From contig CAKVJR010000011.1 in the NCBI GenBank assembly GCA_934754855.1, positions 1-25,769 on the forward strand: a stretch of DNA of 25,769 nucleotides, given 5' to 3'. The notes beneath the pieces are model-generated. The model searched no databases and was not told where the DNA came from. It saw only the letters and a program-made list of their open reading frames with translations. The DNA is from an uncultured Candidatus Melainabacteria bacterium (GTDB lineage: Bacteria; Cyanobacteriota; Vampirovibrionia; Gastranaerophilales; Gastranaerophilaceae). The first letter of the stretch is position 1. Each line of letters begins with the position of its first letter. Positions 22,745 to 25,769 of the stretch are shown piece by piece. Position numbers and translations under genes: made by a program.

Positions 22745-23456
22745 TATTAAAAATCTCACTTTTTCTTTTGGAAGCAAAAATCTTTATGAAAATCTTAATC
22801 TTGAAATGCAAAGTGGACAAATGACCGTAATTACGGGACTTAACGGTACGGGGAAAACTACTCTTTTGCGTATAATTTCTGGTGAAATTAAAATTGGCGG
22901 GGTTAAAATTTCCTCGGATTGCAAGAAAATGTTTTTTCTACCTCAAAAGGTGTCTTATCCTGTCGGCATAACGCTTTTCGAGTATGTTTTGTCTGCTTTT
23001 TATTCAAATTCTTTCAAATGGTTTACGACAAAATCCGAAAAGCAAAAAGTGCTTGAAACGTTGGAATTGTTGGAAATTTCAGACAGAAAAGATATTTATG
23101 TAGAGAAATTGAGTTCGGGTGAGTTGCAACTTGCAAACCTTGCAATTGCAATGGTTTCGGGGGCAGATTGTCTGCTTTTGGACGAGCCGACTTCAAATTT
23201 GGATTTAAAAAATCAGGTAAAAATTTCAAAAATTTTAAAAACTTTAACGAAAAAAGGCATAACTTGTGTTATGATAACTCATGACTTAAATCTTGCGTTT
23301 GAATGCGGTGATTATTTTGTCGGAATTTCAAAAAACGCTGTCGTGCAAGGGATTAAGAGCGAATTTTTCTCAAGTGAAAATTTGAATAAAGTATTTGGTT
23401 TGAACTTCAACGTGGAGATTGAAAATGAAAAAATTTATCTCAAAACTATTGATTAG
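22737..23456 (+). CDS. btuD: ABC transporter ATP-binding protein (BtuD-like)
   Basis: ATPase that drives B12 import, 239 aa. Walker A is GLNGTGKTT (34-42), the Q-loop FLPQKVSYP, the ABC signature LSSGELQ (125-131), Walker B CLLLDEPTSNLD (145-156) and the switch His182 in MITHDLNLAF. The ATG at 22737 (MISIKNLTFSFG) follows AAGGTGGG and overlaps the btuC stop; an upstream in-frame GTG at 22725 lies inside that ribosome site. The last 32 bases overlap btuF. Confidence 0.88.
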   Translation: MISIKNLTFSFGSKNLYENLNLEMQSGQMTVITGLNGTGKTTLLRIISGEIKIGGVKISSDCKKMFFLPQKVSYPVGITLFEYVLSAFYSNSFKWFTTKSEKQKVLETLELLEISDRKDIYVEKLSSGELQLANLAIAMVSGADCLLLDEPTSNLDLKNQVKISKILKTLTKKGITCVMITHDLNLAFECGDYFVGISKNAVVQGIKSEFFSSENLNKVFGLNFNVEIENEKIYLKTID

Positions 23457-24198
23457 CGTGATGGTTATTGCGTTTGCAACAAATTTTGCAGATGCAAAAA
23501 CATTCGTGAGCCTCTCACCCGCTTTGACGGAAATTATGTATGCAATCGGTGCAGATGCTGATTTGGTTGGGGTTTCAACCGAATGTAATTATCCTGCTGA
23601 GGTTAAGCAAAAAACTAAGGTCGGCAATGCTTATTATATGAATAAGGAAAAGATTTTGTCGCTTCACCCTGATTATGTTTTGTTGGCTGACGGTGCGGCT
23701 TCTGCTTCTCAAAAATTGGACAAAATCGGAACAAAACCGTTAATTTACAAAATGAATTCTGTTAATTCGATTTACGACACAATTTTGGCTCTCGGTCAAA
23801 TGACAGGAAATGTTGAAAATTCAAAAAAGGTTGTTGCTGATTTGAAATCTCAAGTTTCCGCAACAAAAACAACTTACCCGAAAAAGATTTTGTATCTTAT
23901 CCAACTCAATCCGCTTATCGCAATCGGCAATAAGTCTTTTATTTCTGATATGATAAAGGTTTCGGGACAAAAGTCCGTAACATCTGATTTGACGGCATTT
24001 TATCCTGCCGTTTCGGCTGAGTATATCCTCAAATTAAATCCCGATGTCATCGTTGTCAGCACAAAATCTGACGATAAATTATTGAAAAAACTTTTCCCGA
24101 ATACAAAAATTATTTATCTCACAAAAGAACAAAATGACCTCATTAATCGTCCTGCTACAAGAATTGACAAGGCGGTTAAGTTCTTCGCTGAGTTATAA
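23425..24198 (+). CDS. btuF: Periplasmic cobalamin-binding protein (BtuF-like)
   Basis: Class III substrate-binding protein that hands B12 to the permease, 257 aa. The signal peptide is MKKFISKLLISVMVIAFATN with cleavage after FADA (about residue 24). Mature motifs are FVSLSPALTEIMYAIGADAD, VGVSTECNYPAEVKQKTKVG, KILSLHPDYVLLADG and LKLNPDVIVVST, as in BtuF/FepB-like proteins. There is no lipobox Cys, so it is probably a free periplasmic protein, which fits a Gram-negative cell. The ATG at 23425 sits eight bases after GGAG, inside the end of btuD. Confidence 0.86.
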   Translation: MKKFISKLLISVMVIAFATNFADAKTFVSLSPALTEIMYAIGADADLVGVSTECNYPAEVKQKTKVGNAYYMNKEKILSLHPDYVLLADGAASASQKLDKIGTKPLIYKMNSVNSIYDTILALGQMTGNVENSKKVVADLKSQVSATKTTYPKKILYLIQLNPLIAIGNKSFISDMIKVSGQKSVTSDLTAFYPAVSAEYILKLNPDVIVVSTKSDDKLLKKLFPNTKIIYLTKEQNDLINRPATRIDKAVKFFAEL

Positions 24199-24215
24199 TT
24201 AAAAAAATATTTTTT

Positions 24216-24247
24216 AAATTCCTTCTAAATGAGGGAATTTTTTTTTT
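24216..24247 (+). terminator. Terminator of the B12 uptake operon
   Basis: AAATTCCTTC (24216-24225) pairs with GAGGGAATTT (24231-24240), ten bp with one T-G pair, around TAAAT. Six or more T follow. Confidence 0.85.
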
Positions 24248-24277
24248 GATTTTTTATTTTGAAAATCAATTGTAAAC

Positions 24278-24350
24278 GATTGTAACGAAACAGATATACA
24301 TGTAAGGCAAACATGGCAATAAATTTGAGTTCAAATACTTTATAAAAGAG
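24278..24350 (+). promoter_or_regulatory. Two-part upstream element of the HD gene (copy 3 of 3)
   Basis: ATTGTAACGAAA (24278-24289) is followed by TTCAAATACTTTATAAAAGA (24330-24349). The leader then has GAGATAGAGATATTAGGATAG before the start codon region, resembling the leader of the 67-aa gene. Confidence 0.45.
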
Positions 24351-24421
24351 TAAGCAAAATGATTAAATTTTGTTTGAGATAGAGATATTAGGATAGAAAA
24401 TTGAACGTACAAGAAGTACAA

Positions 24422-25216
24422 ATGAATAATATCAACGTAACGGCACCGAACCAAGCAGCACGTTTGAGATATGGTTTTGGCAATTATGCACAAACCAGAG
24501 TTCAACAAGATATCTACAAACTTTCGCACAACGGTCAAGGTCAAAAGAACCCTGTTGAAGCCCTTTACGAAAAATTCTTAGCAAAATATAATCCGAATGC
24601 TTTGATGAACAAGTATATGACAGAAGCATCGGTTGAAAAAATGCTTCAGAATGCACCTGTTGTTAAAGAAATTCTTGCAGAAAAGGGTGTTAACGCAATT
24701 GTTTGTATAAACAACTTGAAGGATATCAGAGATTCCCACGTTAGCACAACAGTTGATGTTGCAGTTTCTTTGGCAGATAAAATGAACCTTTCAAAAGAAG
24801 ATAAACAGGCTGTTGCACTTGGCTCACTTTTCCATGATTTCGGTAAAATCATGATTCCGGAAGAAATTTTGAACAAAAACGGCAAGTTAAACCCGGAAGA
24901 AAGAGCAATTGTTAATACACACAGCAGAATCGGTTATGAATTGTTGAAGACCACAGGTATGGATTCTAAGGCATTGTCTATCGTTAGAAATCACCACACC
25001 GCTGCTTCAATGACAAACGATAAACTTTCAAAAATCGTTTCAGTTGCTGATGTTTATTCCGCTTTGACAGAAAAAAGAGCATACAAAGGCACAATGTCAT
25101 CTGAAGATGCTTTGATGATTATGGACTCATTCGTTGCTGAAGGCAAATTGGACGGTGAAATCGTTGAAGTTCTCAGAAATTCTTTAGCAGAAAAAGAAGG
25201 AACTCAAGCAGCATAA
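24422..25216 (+). CDS. HD-GYP-like domain protein, degenerate, no partner domain
   Basis: A 264-aa soluble protein. Residues 1-95 are unfamiliar; 100-245 are an HD-GYP-type phosphohydrolase core. Metal ligand candidates are His106 (DSHVSTTVDVAVSLA), His138-Asp139 (LGSLFHDFGKIMIPEEIL), His167 (VNTHSRIGYELL), His191-His192 (VRNHHTA) and Asp210 (VSVADVYSALTEKRAYKG). The GYP segment itself is missing: HHTAASMTNDKLSKI replaces HHERxDGxGYP. Cyclic-di-GMP hydrolysis is therefore doubtful and a signalling or binding role possible. An in-frame TTG at 24401 preceded by AGGATAG is an alternative start adding seven residues. Confidence 0.75.
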   Translation: MNNINVTAPNQAARLRYGFGNYAQTRVQQDIYKLSHNGQGQKNPVEALYEKFLAKYNPNALMNKYMTEASVEKMLQNAPVVKEILAEKGVNAIVCINNLKDIRDSHVSTTVDVAVSLADKMNLSKEDKQAVALGSLFHDFGKIMIPEEILNKNGKLNPEERAIVNTHSRIGYELLKTTGMDSKALSIVRNHHTAASMTNDKLSKIVSVADVYSALTEKRAYKGTMSSEDALMIMDSFVAEGKLDGEIVEVLRNSLAEKEGTQAA

Positions 25217-25248
25217 TAAAAGTTTTATTTGAAGACAATAAAGAGTGT

Positions 25249-25303
25249 GGGGCGATTGCCCCGTGTGAGTTTTATAATGACCCAAAATCGGGTCATTTTT
25301 TTT
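25249..25303 (+). terminator. Hairpin plus intrinsic terminator after the HD gene
   Basis: A GGGGC-GATT-GCCCC hairpin (25249-25262) is followed by AATGACCC (25276-25283) pairing with GGGTCATT (25290-25297) and a T run to 25302. The next 100 bases to the nusA terminator show no gene. Confidence 0.8.
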
Positions 25304-25407
25304 ACTTTTGTGTGTTAATTTTGTATCTGAAAATTTATGTGTAAGATCTGGGTTAGAATTTAAAATCTGAAAAGTTGATAAGAAAATTTCGGTGAAAATT
25401 TGGGCAA

Positions 25408-25432
25408 TAAAAAAGCACCCTTTCGGGTGCTT
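25408..25432 (-). terminator. Terminator after nusA
   Basis: On the minus strand AAGCACCC pairs with GGGTGCTT (25413-25420 with 25425-25432) around a four-base loop; the T run is the A run at 25408-25414. nusA is therefore last in its transcript. Confidence 0.8.
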
Positions 25433-25451
25433 CAAAAATTTTTGTGAAGAA

Positions 25452-25769
25452 TTATTCTTCGGAAGAAGTTTCTTCTTCGCCGCTGTTGTTGAGTTCTGCG
25501 ACATCTTCTTCATCGACGCCGTATTCTTCTTGATTAATTTCATCTTCTTGAATTTCGTCGTCCATATCTTCTTCAACGGGTTCTTCGTATTGTTCTTCTT
25601 CTTCGTAACCACGAGAATTATCCATTGCTTCTGCTTGAGAAACGCTCTTGATATCAATCTTCCAGCCAGTAAGTTTGTGAGCAAGTCTTACATTTTGACC
25701 GCCACGACCGATAGCGAGGCTTAATTGGTCATCGGGAACGATAACGAGGGCTTCTTTTGAGTATTCATC
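25452..25769 (-). CDS. nusA: Transcription factor NusA, C-terminal part (5' end beyond right edge)
   Basis: Only the last 105 codons are present. VIVPDDQLSLAIGRGGQNVR followed by LAHKLTGWKIDIKS is the second KH domain, diagnostic of NusA, the RNA-polymerase pausing, termination and antitermination factor. After it comes a tail of about 65 residues that is mostly Glu and Asp (YEEEEQYEEPVEEDMDDE, ending GEEETSSEE) instead of the acidic repeat domains of enterobacterial NusA. The low-complexity Glu codons create misleading open frames on the other strand. Confidence 0.92.
   Translation of the reverse strand, partial: DEYSKEALVIVPDDQLSLAIGRGGQNVRLAHKLTGWKIDIKSVSQAEAMDNSRGYEEEEQYEEPVEEDMDDEIQEDEINQEEYGVDEEDVAELNNSGEEETSSEE

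Noticed and set aside
25184..25684. A 166-codon minus-strand open frame over the window end, and a 110-codon plus-strand one at 25392-25724
   Set aside because: Both are shadows of the acidic, repetitive nusA tail; the true frame gives the NusA KH domain.
1..25769. CRISPR arrays, tRNAs, rRNAs, insertion sequences
   Set aside because: No regularly spaced repeats, no cloverleaf with a TTCRA loop, no rRNA-like stretch and no transposase motifs were found on reading either strand.

Overview
The window suggests an AT-rich, Gram-negative, probably gut-associated bacterium. It has a TonB-dependent outer-membrane receptor, lipid-linked surface-polysaccharide genes and the non-mevalonate isoprenoid enzyme IspH. 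Coding style (A/T-ending codons, TTG for Leu) and a short SSB without an acidic tail would fit a non-photosynthetic cyanobacterial relative (Gastranaerophilales/Melainabacteria-like). That placement is an inference from gene flavour, not a proof. No rRNA, tRNA, CRISPR array or insertion sequence was seen. About 28 protein genes are supported; both edges cut a gene (a fumarase on the left, nusA on the right, both on the minus strand).

Layout. 1-1360: fused class I fumarase (minus), divergent from rsmE-cca (1444-3592), then ssb and a four-carbon acid-sugar kinase that overlap by one base (3666-5275). 5340-8000: an accessory stretch with a tiny superinfection-immunity-like membrane protein, an orphan soluble protein resembling only the cytoplasmic domain of the FlhA export gate, a convergent TIM-barrel glycosidase-like protein and an XRE regulator. 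8075-10925: surface glycan genes, with a GT8+GT4 fusion followed by a second, frameshifted and AT-richer glycosyltransferase. 10926-11300: gene-free, holding a long palindrome and a composite inverted-repeat element. 11306-13258: ispH (apparently with a CTG start) and rpsA, closed by a bidirectional terminator. 13306-15851: an XRE repressor gene divergent from a polyprenyl-phosphate sugar transferase and an epimerase, with two matching operators 21 bp apart between them. 15957-18369: small membrane and unknown proteins, nth and a YhcH-family gene. 18643-19377: a SIMPL-domain membrane protein.

19440-24247 is a complete vitamin B12 uptake operon: strong promoter, cobalamin riboswitch with a terminator-type expression platform, btuB, an internal terminator/promoter pair, then overlapping btuC-btuD-btuF and a closing terminator. 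It is followed by a small degenerate HD-GYP-like protein and by the end of nusA.

The main items for a second look are: (i) the orphan FlhA-C-like protein; (ii) a two-part upstream element shared by three unlinked genes (65-aa, 67-aa and HD-domain proteins); (iii) the paired XRE operators controlling a surface-polysaccharide gene; (iv) the ispH start, where the only upstream ATG is followed at once by TGA, in a window where no assigned gene ends in TGA; (v) the attenuator and extended -10 pair inside the btu operon; and (vi) the frameshifted glycosyltransferase.
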